Assembly: GCA_021814085.1 (NCBI GenBank)
Contig: JAKAJA010000047.1
Location: 1-9,555 of the forward strand
DNA length: 9,555 nt
Direction: 5' to 3'
DNA from: Acidobacteriota bacterium
Lineage (GTDB): Bacteria; Acidobacteriota; UBA4820; DSQY01
Part shown: one piece after another, positions 1-5,732 of the stretch
Layout of the letters: each line of letters opens with the position of its first letter
How positions within the stretch are numbered: position 1 is the stretch's first letter
Made by a program: the position numbers and the translations under genes
The notes under the pieces: model-generated
Database searches by the model: none
What the model was told of the DNA's origin: nothing
What the model saw: the letters and a program-made list of their open reading frames with translations, nothing else

Positions 1-2
1 TC

Positions 3-878
3 TCCACCTTCGGGACGGCTATCTCCGGGCCCCTCGGTTCCCTCACCGTGAGCCTCTTCCTGGTGAGCCTCCTCTGGGTGTGGGTCAAGAACAAGTTCGA
101 CACGTGGTCCTTTTGGGAGCTGTTTCTCCGCCTCTTCATCACGGCGGCGGGGCTCGCGGCCTGGCATACGGTGTTCTTCTTCGTGGATAACGGCCTCAAT
201 CAAGTGGTCACGCTGTTCGGCCACGCGGATCCCAACACACAGATCATGGACATCTTGCTGATCCCCTTCTCCAACCTCACCAGTACGACCTTCTCGCTCC
301 TTCAGATCGGCACGGCCGCCCCGATCTTCCAGCTCATAGGCCTCATCCTCTTCTTCATCGCCTGGGCCATGTACAACCTCAACGTCGTGGGGGCCTTCTT
401 CAGCACCATGCTCCTCTACCTCATCGGCCCCATCTTCCTGGCCTGCTTCGTCTTCGAGCCCCTCCATGACCTCTGGATGCGCTGGGTTCGGTTCTATCTC
501 ACGGTGAAAGTCTGGATGCTCGTGCTCAACGCCTTCATCTACATGGTGGACACCTTCATGGCCGCCAACATGAGCACGGACTGGGGCCAGGTGAACGCCT
601 CCCTCCTCGCCGACACCTATCTCTTCTTCCTCATCGTGGGCTTCGGGGCCTCGTTCCCCATCGCACGCGGCTTGGTAGGCGGCGCAGGGACGGTCCTCGG
701 CTCTGGTGCCTTGGTGCCAGGTGTCGCCGCAGCCGCGGCGGGAACGGCCTTGGCCGTAGGCGGCCTGGCGGTGGGCGGAGCCATCGGAGGTCCCGTGGGA
801 GCTACGGCAGGAGCCGCCGCCGGTGGCGGCGTAGGCAAGGCGGGCAGCAGCGCCCTGGCTCCCAGGCGGGAAGGTTAG
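3..878 (+). CDS. virB6: VirB6/TrbL-like T4SS inner-membrane protein (5' partial)
   Basis: A polytopic inner-membrane subunit of a type IV secretion system, the family thought to form part of the inner-membrane channel for DNA or protein. About six hydrophobic segments are visible, starting with LTVSLFLVSLLWVWV and including LIGLILFFIAWAMYNL, FFSTMLLYLIGPIFLACFVF and VWMLVLNAFIYMV. After the last segment the C-terminus becomes a Gly/Ala-rich tail (roughly the last 60 residues), as often seen in TrbL/VirB6 proteins. The frame is open to the window edge: a GTG at 48 could serve as a start, but codons 3-47 also read as plausible protein and the GTG falls at the first membrane segment, so the true start is probably upstream. 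It is followed 12 bp later by the virB8-like gene. Sequence identity in this family is low, so the call rests on topology plus neighbours. Confidence 0.72.
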   Translation, partial: STFGTAISGPLGSLTVSLFLVSLLWVWVKNKFDTWSFWELFLRLFITAAGLAAWHTVFFFVDNGLNQVVTLFGHADPNTQIMDILLIPFSNLTSTTFSLLQIGTAAPIFQLIGLILFFIAWAMYNLNVVGAFFSTMLLYLIGPIFLACFVFEPLHDLWMRWVRFYLTVKVWMLVLNAFIYMVDTFMAANMSTDWGQVNASLLADTYLFFLIVGFGASFPIARGLVGGAGTVLGSGALVPGVAAAAAGTALAVGGLAVGGAIGGPVGATAGAAAGGGVGKAGSSALAPRREG

Positions 879-890
879 AAAGGAACAAAC

Positions 891-1508
891 ATGAATCAGC
901 CGGAACCCCTCCAGCGCTTCAAGGTCTTCTACGGCTCATCGGTCCTGGCCCTTCGTGTCTCGGCCTTGGCCAATCTCGTTCTCGTGGCCGCTGTGGCGCT
1001 TCTGGTCTACAACCTCCACGGTACCCGCGCCCAGATGGGCGCTTGGAAGCCGCTGGTCATCCGCGTGGACCAGGCGGGCAAGGCCGAGCCCGTGGACTTG
1101 ACCTTGGCGGACGACCCGCCCACGGAGCTGGAGGCCAAAGTCTTCGCGGCGGACTACATCACCAAGATCGCCTCCTTCGACCCGCACACCCTCAACCGCG
1201 ACTTGGGCCTCGCCCTACAGTGCACGGACGAGGCCTGCGCCCGCCAGCTCCTCACCCACTTCCAGGCCGACACCGAGCTGAAGAAACTCCGTGACGCGGG
1301 CACCATCCTCCAGTGCCGAACCAACGCCGTGCAGATTCTCCGCACAAACCCCTGGGAGATCCGCGTCGAGTACACCCTCACCAACTTCGCCACGGGCGAG
1401 CCCCGCGCCTGGTACGCCCTCCTCTCCCTCAGGCCCGCTACCCGGACCTTCGCCAACCCCTTCGGCCTTCTCGTCACCGGAGTCCGCATCAACACGACCA
1501 TCCACTAA
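891..1508 (+). CDS. virB8: VirB8/TrbF-like T4SS assembly protein
   Basis: A bitopic inner-membrane protein expected to nucleate T4SS assembly and contact VirB6, VirB9 and VirB10. It has a short cytoplasmic N-terminus (residues 1-16), one membrane helix (about 17-41, with the run LANLVLVAAVALLVYNL) and a periplasmic domain of about 160 residues. The WKPLVIRVDQAGKAEPV stretch right after the membrane matches the start of the VirB8/TrbF periplasmic fold, which is NTF2-like in solved members. The total of 205 residues is typical or slightly short. The ATG has a good ribosome binding site (AAAGGA, 879-884). Two cysteines in the periplasmic domain (the CTDEAC motif) could pair, but this is unproven. 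It sits between the VirB6-like and VirB9-like genes, the standard order, which supports the assignment. Confidence 0.82.
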   Translation: MNQPEPLQRFKVFYGSSVLALRVSALANLVLVAAVALLVYNLHGTRAQMGAWKPLVIRVDQAGKAEPVDLTLADDPPTELEAKVFAADYITKIASFDPHTLNRDLGLALQCTDEACARQLLTHFQADTELKKLRDAGTILQCRTNAVQILRTNPWEIRVEYTLTNFATGEPRAWYALLSLRPATRTFANPFGLLVTGVRINTTIH

Positions 1509-1550
1509 CCCCAACCCCGCCGGCACGGCCGGCAAGAAAGGACGTGCAGC

Positions 1551-2540
1551 ATGTTCACCCCCAAAACAGGAGCCAAGATGCGCCTCGGCCGGATTCTCAC
1601 GTTTGTCTTTATTCTGCTGGCATTTAGTCTCATCCATTTCTCAGAAGTGCCCGCCGGTGCCCCGCAGTCTGGGCCCGATGCAATGGCGGAAGAGCAGATC
1701 GGCCCGCCCGATGGCATGACGATCCAGGAGTGGAACCGGATGGCCGTGAAGGAGCTGCCTGCTCAGCCGCCATCGGGGCGCGCGCCCAAACCAACGGCAG
1801 AGGAGAAGCGCGGCATCTTTCGCGCGGCCCCCGGCGTGGAATCGGTGCAGGACGATCCCAGCGCCTTGCGCGTCTACCCGGTTCAGGCCCTTGTGAACCA
1901 CGCCACCCTCATCCAGGTGCCCAGCGTAGTCCTCAAGGCCTGGTGCGGCGACCTCCAGGGCTGGACGCTGGAGGGAGAATCCAACTACGTCTCCATCAAG
2001 CCTCTGGCCGGGAGCCTGTCCACGAACCTTCACGTCCTCACCACCGACGGCCGCATGTACAACTTCCGCCTCTACAGCGCACCCAGCGGGGCCTATACGG
2101 ACGTCTTTCAGGTCAAGGGAGGGGGCGGGTACCAGGCCAACGTGGGCAAGCTCGTAGACGAGCGCGTGGCGGACATGAAGAAGACTCTGGACGCGGAGTA
2201 CGAGCAGAAGCTCCAGGAGGCCATGGGCCGGGCCCAGCTCCAGTGGGTGCGAGACTACGCGGGCAAGACCTTCTTCGACTACGCCATCGAAGAGGGGCGC
2301 AGCTTCAAGATCGAAGGCGTCTTCAACGACGGCACCTTCACCTACTTCCGGGTCCACGGCGACGAAAAGCCCATCGTCTTCCTGGAAGCCCGGCGGGGAT
2401 TCAAGTGGGCGCGCGAGGTCATCAACTTCAACGTGACCGACGGGAACTTCTACCGCGTCCAGAAGCTCCTCGAACCCCACCAGCGCTTCGTCCTCAAGCT
2501 CCGCGACGAAGAAGTGAAGATCTCGCGCAAAGGAGTCTGA
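1551..2540 (+). CDS. virB9: VirB9/TrbG/CagX-family T4SS core-complex protein
   Basis: A periplasmic and outer-membrane-associated subunit that, with VirB10 and a VirB7-type lipoprotein, builds the T4SS core complex. Residues 10-36 form a signal peptide (basic MRLGR, then a hydrophobic run, then a VPAGA-type cleavage area). A Pro-rich linker follows, then the N-terminal domain (about 105-188, LRVYPVQALVNHATLIQVP through YNFRLYSAP), a charged helical linker (198-235) and the C-terminal beta-sandwich domain (238-325, with FNDGTFTYFRV, then EVINFNVTDGNFYRVQ). An ATG at 1578 (residue 10) has a closer AGGAG site, places the signal peptide at the very N-terminus and may be the true start. The ATG at 1551 also has an AAAGGA site. 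The length of 329 residues fits the family. The gene ends one base before the virB10-like ATG, so translational coupling is likely. Confidence 0.88.
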   Translation: MFTPKTGAKMRLGRILTFVFILLAFSLIHFSEVPAGAPQSGPDAMAEEQIGPPDGMTIQEWNRMAVKELPAQPPSGRAPKPTAEEKRGIFRAAPGVESVQDDPSALRVYPVQALVNHATLIQVPSVVLKAWCGDLQGWTLEGESNYVSIKPLAGSLSTNLHVLTTDGRMYNFRLYSAPSGAYTDVFQVKGGGGYQANVGKLVDERVADMKKTLDAEYEQKLQEAMGRAQLQWVRDYAGKTFFDYAIEEGRSFKIEGVFNDGTFTYFRVHGDEKPIVFLEARRGFKWAREVINFNVTDGNFYRVQKLLEPHQRFVLKLRDEEVKISRKGV

Positions 2541-2541
2541 T

Positions 2542-3714
2542 ATGACCGAGCCTTCCGCCGATCACCCTGAAACCCAGGCCGCGCAGGCCCCGACAACTCC
2601 GGCGGCGGTGGATCTGGAGAAGCGAAAGAAGCTGACCCTCCTTCTTTTGGTCGGTGGCGCGATCCTCATCCTCATCATTGTGGCCAACCTATCCTCGCGC
2701 CGTCGCCAGCAGGCTGGCAGGAATCTGCCCCAGCCCGTGACCATCAGCCGCGCCGAGACAAAGGCCACTTCCGAGATGCTGCCCCTCGTATCCATCGGGG
2801 GGCAGGCCAAGGGCGGCCCGGGGTTCGGTTTGTCGGATCAGGACCTGGAGCTGGAGCGCCTCACCAGGGAGCTGAAGGTCCTGCAGGCCCGCACCGCGGT
2901 CGTCCAGGCCCAGCAGACCCTCGCGGATTTGCGCGTGGCGCCTAAGGCACAAGAACAGCGGGCCCTTGCCGTGGCGTTCATAAAGAAGGGCGGCGAGGCG
3001 AGGCCGGATGACCAAGAGGAGCCCATGGGTCCCGCCGGTACTGGCGGCCCAGGGGCTGGCCGGGCGGTGAAGAATCCCGCCTTCTCGGAGGTCACCGAGA
3101 CCAGGCCTGGAGACAGCCCCAAGCCGTTCCTTCTGAAAATGGGCACGCTCCTGGAAGCCGTGCTGATCAACAAGCTCGTCTCGGACAACTACACGGCCCC
3201 GGTGATGGCCATGGTGGACCGGCCCTACTACGACCCGCTCACACGGAAGCTCCTCGTGCCCGCGGGCACGCGCATCCTGGGCAAGGCGGAGGCAGTGAAG
3301 TACCAGACCGCTTCGCGCCTGGCGATCACCTTCGACACCTTTCAGTTTCCTAACGGGACGACCTACACCGTGAAGCCCGACGAGCAGGCCCTCGAAGGGC
3401 TAGGCATCTTCGGCCTCCAGGACCGCGTGAACCGGCATACGGCCAGAATCCTATTCACTGCCGGCCTCGTGGGCATTCTCACGGGCTGGAATGCTTCTCA
3501 GGTCCAGGGCGGCGCCGGCAACACCGGGACTTACGACGGAGCGGACCTGATGAGGATTCAAGCGAACAACAGCATGAGCAAGACCGCCGAGCAGATGCTC
3601 TCCCCCTTCCTCAACGCCGTGCCCACAATCACCGTGGACCAAGGCCACCGAATGAAAATCTGGATCTCTCGCGACATCCCGATGGACTCCTACCGGGAGG
3701 CCCCCAATGAATAG
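2542..3714 (+). CDS. virB10: VirB10/TrbI-family T4SS scaffold protein
   Basis: The envelope-spanning scaffold of the T4SS core complex. It has a cytoplasmic N-terminus (1-30, ending in the charged EKRKK), one inner-membrane helix (31-50), a periplasmic linker with a helical, Gln/Leu-rich stretch (about 100-130) and a Gly/Pro-rich segment (150-190). The TrbI-like domain covers about 198-380. In it, LLEAVLINKLVSDNYTAPVMA and the PYYDPLTRKLLVPAGTRILG stretch correspond to the conserved VirB10 core, where a pore-lining protein must be stable (L-P-x-G-T). The hydrophobic segment 301-316 (ARILFTAGLVGILTGW) lies where the outer-membrane antenna helix of VirB10 is found. The ribosome binding site AGGAG (2531-2535) lies inside the end of the virB9-like gene. 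The 390-residue length is normal, and its last 8 bp overlap the next gene. Confidence 0.9.
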   Translation: MTEPSADHPETQAAQAPTTPAAVDLEKRKKLTLLLLVGGAILILIIVANLSSRRRQQAGRNLPQPVTISRAETKATSEMLPLVSIGGQAKGGPGFGLSDQDLELERLTRELKVLQARTAVVQAQQTLADLRVAPKAQEQRALAVAFIKKGGEARPDDQEEPMGPAGTGGPGAGRAVKNPAFSEVTETRPGDSPKPFLLKMGTLLEAVLINKLVSDNYTAPVMAMVDRPYYDPLTRKLLVPAGTRILGKAEAVKYQTASRLAITFDTFQFPNGTTYTVKPDEQALEGLGIFGLQDRVNRHTARILFTAGLVGILTGWNASQVQGGAGNTGTYDGADLMRIQANNSMSKTAEQMLSPFLNAVPTITVDQGHRMKIWISRDIPMDSYREAPNE

Positions 3715-4303
3715 CCTTTGGGCTTCCCTCAAGTCCTACCTCCCCCCCTCGCGTACCTCCCGGAAGCGCTACGCCGTTGCCGGGGGGGCGCTTCTCCTTC
3801 TGGCGGGCTTAGTGTGGGGCTTCTGGACGCTTCTGACACCCGAGAAGGTGGATTACAGTAAGACGTGGTTCTCGGTGGAGTTCACAACGGACAATCGGGC
3901 CCACCCAATACACCTGACCTTGCCCGACGGCAAAGAGGGCATGTTCGACGTCCTGATGATCGAAAATCTCTCCGACAAACCCCTGTCCCTCTTGGCTTTC
4001 TCTTCAAGGCCCCGCATTCCTGCGCTTCAATCCGACCAAGTCATGACCGCCTGGGCGCAATGGATTGCCACAAGTCGCCAGGGCATCATCGTCCGCCCCC
4101 AGTCCACCTGGGTTCTCAATCCCAGCGACTTGGACTCCCTCCCTTCGTTCCACGGTCACACCTGGATCAGCGTCTTCTTCTCAGACGCCCACCAGACATG
4201 TGCCGGCGGTCTCCCAGCTGCAGAATTGCCAGCTTCTTTTCATGGTCGTTTTAGGGTTCGCTACTGCAGTTCACAACTTCCCGATGCTCAGATTGTCGTC
4301 ACC

Positions 4304-4307
4304 CACG
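4304..4307. repeat. Target-site duplication CACG, left copy
   Basis: The four bases just outside the left IS end are CACG. The same four bases follow the right end at 5549-5552. Among the outward offsets tested (0 to 5 bases from the perfectly matching part of the inverted repeats), only this one gives a matching duplication. It is also where the right end reads TG when viewed inward, as expected for IS3-family ends. IS3-family elements usually make duplications of 3-5 bp. Confidence 0.75.
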
Positions 4308-4337
4308 TATCCTGCTCCCCTCCAGATTGTAGCCACC
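4308..4337. repeat. IS left terminal inverted repeat
   Basis: Read inward, the stretch TGCTCCCCTC at 4313-4322 matches the right end perfectly. AG (4324-4325) and AGCCACC (4331-4337) also match, with a 2-base length difference between the ends. The outermost five bases (TATCC) differ from the right end (TGTAG), so this end lacks the usual TG terminus. The last coding bases of the truncated host gene lie in this repeat and beyond. Confidence 0.72.
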
Positions 4338-4376
4338 CTTAAGACGTGATGGAATCACGTGAAAGAGGTGGGCACG

Positions 4377-4703
4377 ATGAGCGAAGAGCATCTCGACGAC
4401 ACACAGCGGTGGACGGCGAAGCGAAGAGCCGCGCTGGTTCTTAGCATTCTTCGGGGAGAGACCTCGGCGCCGGAGGCGGCGAGGTCTCACGGCCTGACCG
4501 TGGCGGAGGTGGAGGACTGGAAGGACAAGTTCCTCCTGGCGGGCGAGAACGGCCTGAGGGCGAGGCCCAAGAACGAAGAGGCACTGCGGGAGGAGCAGAT
4601 CAAGAAGCTCAAGCAGAAGGTGGGCGAGCTGGTCCTGGACATCGACATTTTCAAGGAGGCGATGAGAGGCCGCCCTTTTCCAGAGAGGACGTCCGACGAG
4701 TGA
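4377..4703 (+). CDS. IS3-family transposase OrfA (DNA-binding part)
   Basis: The N-terminal helix-turn-helix protein that recognises the IS ends, alone or as part of OrfAB. A helix-turn-helix is visible around SAPEAARSHGLTVAEVEDW, followed by a leucine-rich, charged helix (EEQIKKLKQKVGELVLDID) of the type that multimerises IS3 OrfA and OrfAB. The ATG at 4377 is preferred because a GAGGTG ribosome binding site lies 6 bases upstream. A GTG at 4359 in the same frame would add six residues. The stop TGA at 4701-4703 overlaps the GTG of orfB. Near its end the frame crosses the CCCTTTT slippery site, where a fraction of ribosomes should shift to orfB. On its own OrfA may act as a repressor of transposition, as known for IS3 relatives. 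Confidence 0.85.
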   Translation: MSEEHLDDTQRWTAKRRAALVLSILRGETSAPEAARSHGLTVAEVEDWKDKFLLAGENGLRARPKNEEALREEQIKKLKQKVGELVLDIDIFKEAMRGRPFPERTSDE

Positions 4704-4735
4704 TCGCCAGCGTAAGCGGCGCCAGCGAGCGCCGC
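4673..4735 (+). promoter_or_regulatory. Programmed -1 frameshift signal (slippery heptamer plus stem-loop)
   Basis: In the orfA frame the bases at 4673-4679 read C_CCT_TTT, which fits the X_XXY_YYZ rule for tandem -1 slippage. From there the -1 frame is open (encoding SREDVRRVIASVSGAS) straight into orfB with no stop, so the shift makes a continuous OrfAB protein. A perfect 7-bp GC stem, GCGGCGC (4716-4722) with GCGCCGC (4729-4735) and a 6-base loop, lies 36 bases downstream and could act as the stimulator. The spacing is longer than the usual 5-10 bases, so the role of the stem-loop is less certain than that of the heptamer. Confidence 0.75.
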
Positions 4736-5530
4736 GCATGCAAGACCCTGGACGTCCCCAGATCTGCGCCGCGGTTGTCCTCTACCCAGAAGGCCCTTGC
4801 CCCCGTGAGCGGCGAGCTGGTGGACCGGATTGGCTTCCTCATCCAAACCTACCCGACCTATGGCTACCGGCGCCTGTGGGCCCTCCTGCGTCGGCGGCAT
4901 GGACTTAGGGTGAATCGCAAGGCCGTCTATCGTGTGCTCAAGCTCAAGGGCTGGATGGTGCACCAGCGGACTTGGACGCCCCGGCCAAGGGTGAAGGGCA
5001 TGGTGAGCCGGGCATCCCGCAGCAACGAGCGCTGGGCCATGGACTTGACCCATATCCCCGTAGGACGGGACGGTTGGGCCCACCTCGCCGCCGTCATCGA
5101 CTGTCACGACCGTGCCATCATCGGCCACGAGTTCGCCCTCAGGGGACGCGCCAAAGAGGCCGAGAGAGCCCTGGAAGGCGCCTGCATCCTCCGCTTCGGA
5201 ACGCTTCGTCCCCAAGGCCCCACGCCCGTCGTGCGCAGCGACAACGGCCTTGTCTTCCAGTCCCGCCGATTCCGCGCCGCCTGTCATGACTACAAGTTGA
5301 GCCAGGAGTTCATCACGCCCTACACGCCCGAACAAAACGGCATGATCGAACGATTCTTCCGAAGCCTGAAGGAGGAGTGCACCTGGCTCCACAACTTCGA
5401 GACCTTCGACGAGGCCAAGAAGGCCATCAACACCTGGATCCAGTTCTACAATGAAGAGCGACCGCATCAGTCCCTAGGCTACCTGAGCCCCCACGAATAC
5501 CGGGCTCAACAACGCAACCAGGTGGCTTGA
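4700..5530 (+). CDS. IS3-family transposase OrfB (DDE catalytic domain)
   Basis: The catalytic half of an IS3 transposase, an RNase H-like rve integrase domain that cuts and joins the IS ends. A helical region with YGYRRLWALLRRRHG (residues 54-68; the HTH_21-like part) is followed by the DDE triad: D115 in WAMDLTHIP, D181 in VVRSDNG and E217 in NGMIERFFRSLK. The D181-E217 spacing of 35 residues is the canonical DD(35)E. The C-terminus has the typical NEERPHQSLGYLSPHEY motif. The GTG at 4700 overlaps the orfA stop (GTGA), so OrfB might be made by coupling, but the active enzyme is probably the OrfAB fusion made at 4673-4679. The last ten bases lie inside the right inverted repeat. No frame damage is seen. 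Confidence 0.93.
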   Translation: MIASVSGASERRACKTLDVPRSAPRLSSTQKALAPVSGELVDRIGFLIQTYPTYGYRRLWALLRRRHGLRVNRKAVYRVLKLKGWMVHQRTWTPRPRVKGMVSRASRSNERWAMDLTHIPVGRDGWAHLAAVIDCHDRAIIGHEFALRGRAKEAERALEGACILRFGTLRPQGPTPVVRSDNGLVFQSRRFRAACHDYKLSQEFITPYTPEQNGMIERFFRSLKEECTWLHNFETFDEAKKAINTWIQFYNEERPHQSLGYLSPHEYRAQQRNQVA

Positions 5531-5548
5531 CTTGAGGGGAGCACTACA
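5521..5548. repeat. IS right terminal inverted repeat
   Basis: Read inward from 5548 it begins TGTAG, then TGCTCCCCTC, then AG and AGCCACC, matching the left end as described for that repeat. It overlaps the end of orfB, including its stop codon. The TG terminus is typical of IS3-family ends, so this end is probably the better-preserved or stronger one. Confidence 0.75.
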
Positions 5549-5552
5549 CACG
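5549..5552. repeat. Target-site duplication CACG, right copy
   Basis: This is identical to 4304-4307. The sequence right after it continues the reading frame of the interrupted host gene (GTT CAT CGG CAG), an independent check that these four bases are a duplicated target and not a chance match. Confidence 0.75.
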
Positions 5553-5704
5553 TTCATCGGCAGGGCTATACGTTCCTATTGCAGAACGAAATCGACGTAA
5601 GCGACAAGCGCATGAAAGCTATAGCAGCGCACGACGTTAGCGCCGTCAACGGCTTAACGATAGAGGACTTACATTAGGCTACAAAATATGCGGAAGGCTT
5701 ATGG

Positions 5705-5715
5705 CAGCGCTCTAG
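5705..5715. repeat. 11-bp direct repeat CAGCGCTCTAG, left of the ABC-3C operon
   Basis: The same 11 bases occur in the same orientation at 8897-8907. The two copies bracket the ABC-3C operon and its promoter, and this copy lies just past the end of the ATPase gene. They could mark the ends of an inserted cassette. In a window of this size some 11-base matches are expected by chance, so position is the only argument. Confidence 0.35.
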
Positions 5716-5732
5716 GTCGGGAGGAGAAGTCC

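Larger units (their letters stand above)
4308..5548 (+). mobile_element. Complete IS3-family insertion sequence, 1241 bp
   Basis: A full-length IS with imperfect terminal inverted repeats, an orfA/orfB transposase pair in a -1 frame relationship and a 4-bp CACG target duplication on both sides. Size, gene order, DDE motif spacing and the frameshift signal all match the IS3 family; I cannot assign the subgroup. Both transposase frames are intact and the split host gene is open on both sides, which points to a recent and possibly still mobile element. It is inserted in the same orientation as the T4SS operon and separates the VirB proteins from the downstream remnant. Its effect on downstream transcription is probably small, because the next genes are on the other strand. 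Confidence 0.88.
3707..5677 (+). pseudogene. Unknown T4SS-linked membrane protein gene, split by the IS3 element
   Basis: A gene of unknown function whose ATG overlaps the virB10-like stop by 8 bp (ATGAATAG), with a GGGAGG ribosome binding site, so it belongs to the T4SS operon. The 5' part (3707-4307) encodes a short basic N-terminus, one membrane helix (about residues 22-44, GGALLLLAGLVWGFW) and a predicted periplasmic domain rich in beta-type sequence. The 3' part (5549-5677) lies beyond the IS element. Deleting 4308-5548 plus one CACG copy joins codon 200 (His) directly to GTT CAT CGG and continues open to TAG at 5675-5677, giving a 241-residue protein ending NGLTIEDLH. As it stands, translation runs into the IS left end, which supplies about 11 foreign residues and a stop at 4340-4342, so a 211-residue truncated protein could still be made. 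I do not recognise the family. It is not VirB11 (no ATPase motifs). Confidence 0.8.

Noticed and set aside
617..838. Pro/Ala-rich minus-strand frame opposite the end of the VirB6-like gene
   Set aside because: It is the complement of the Gly/Ala-rich tail of a well-supported gene, with no start signal or family resemblance.
4313..5543. IS boundaries placed at the TGCTCCCC core
   Set aside because: No target duplication is found at these boundaries (TCC against CTA). Extending both ends by five bases gives a CACG duplication and restores the host reading frame.
5543..5677. A 44-codon open stretch after orfB as an independent small gene or foreign fragment
   Set aside because: It has no start of its own near its beginning. 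Once the CACG duplication is recognised, it is the in-frame 3' end of the interrupted T4SS-linked gene.
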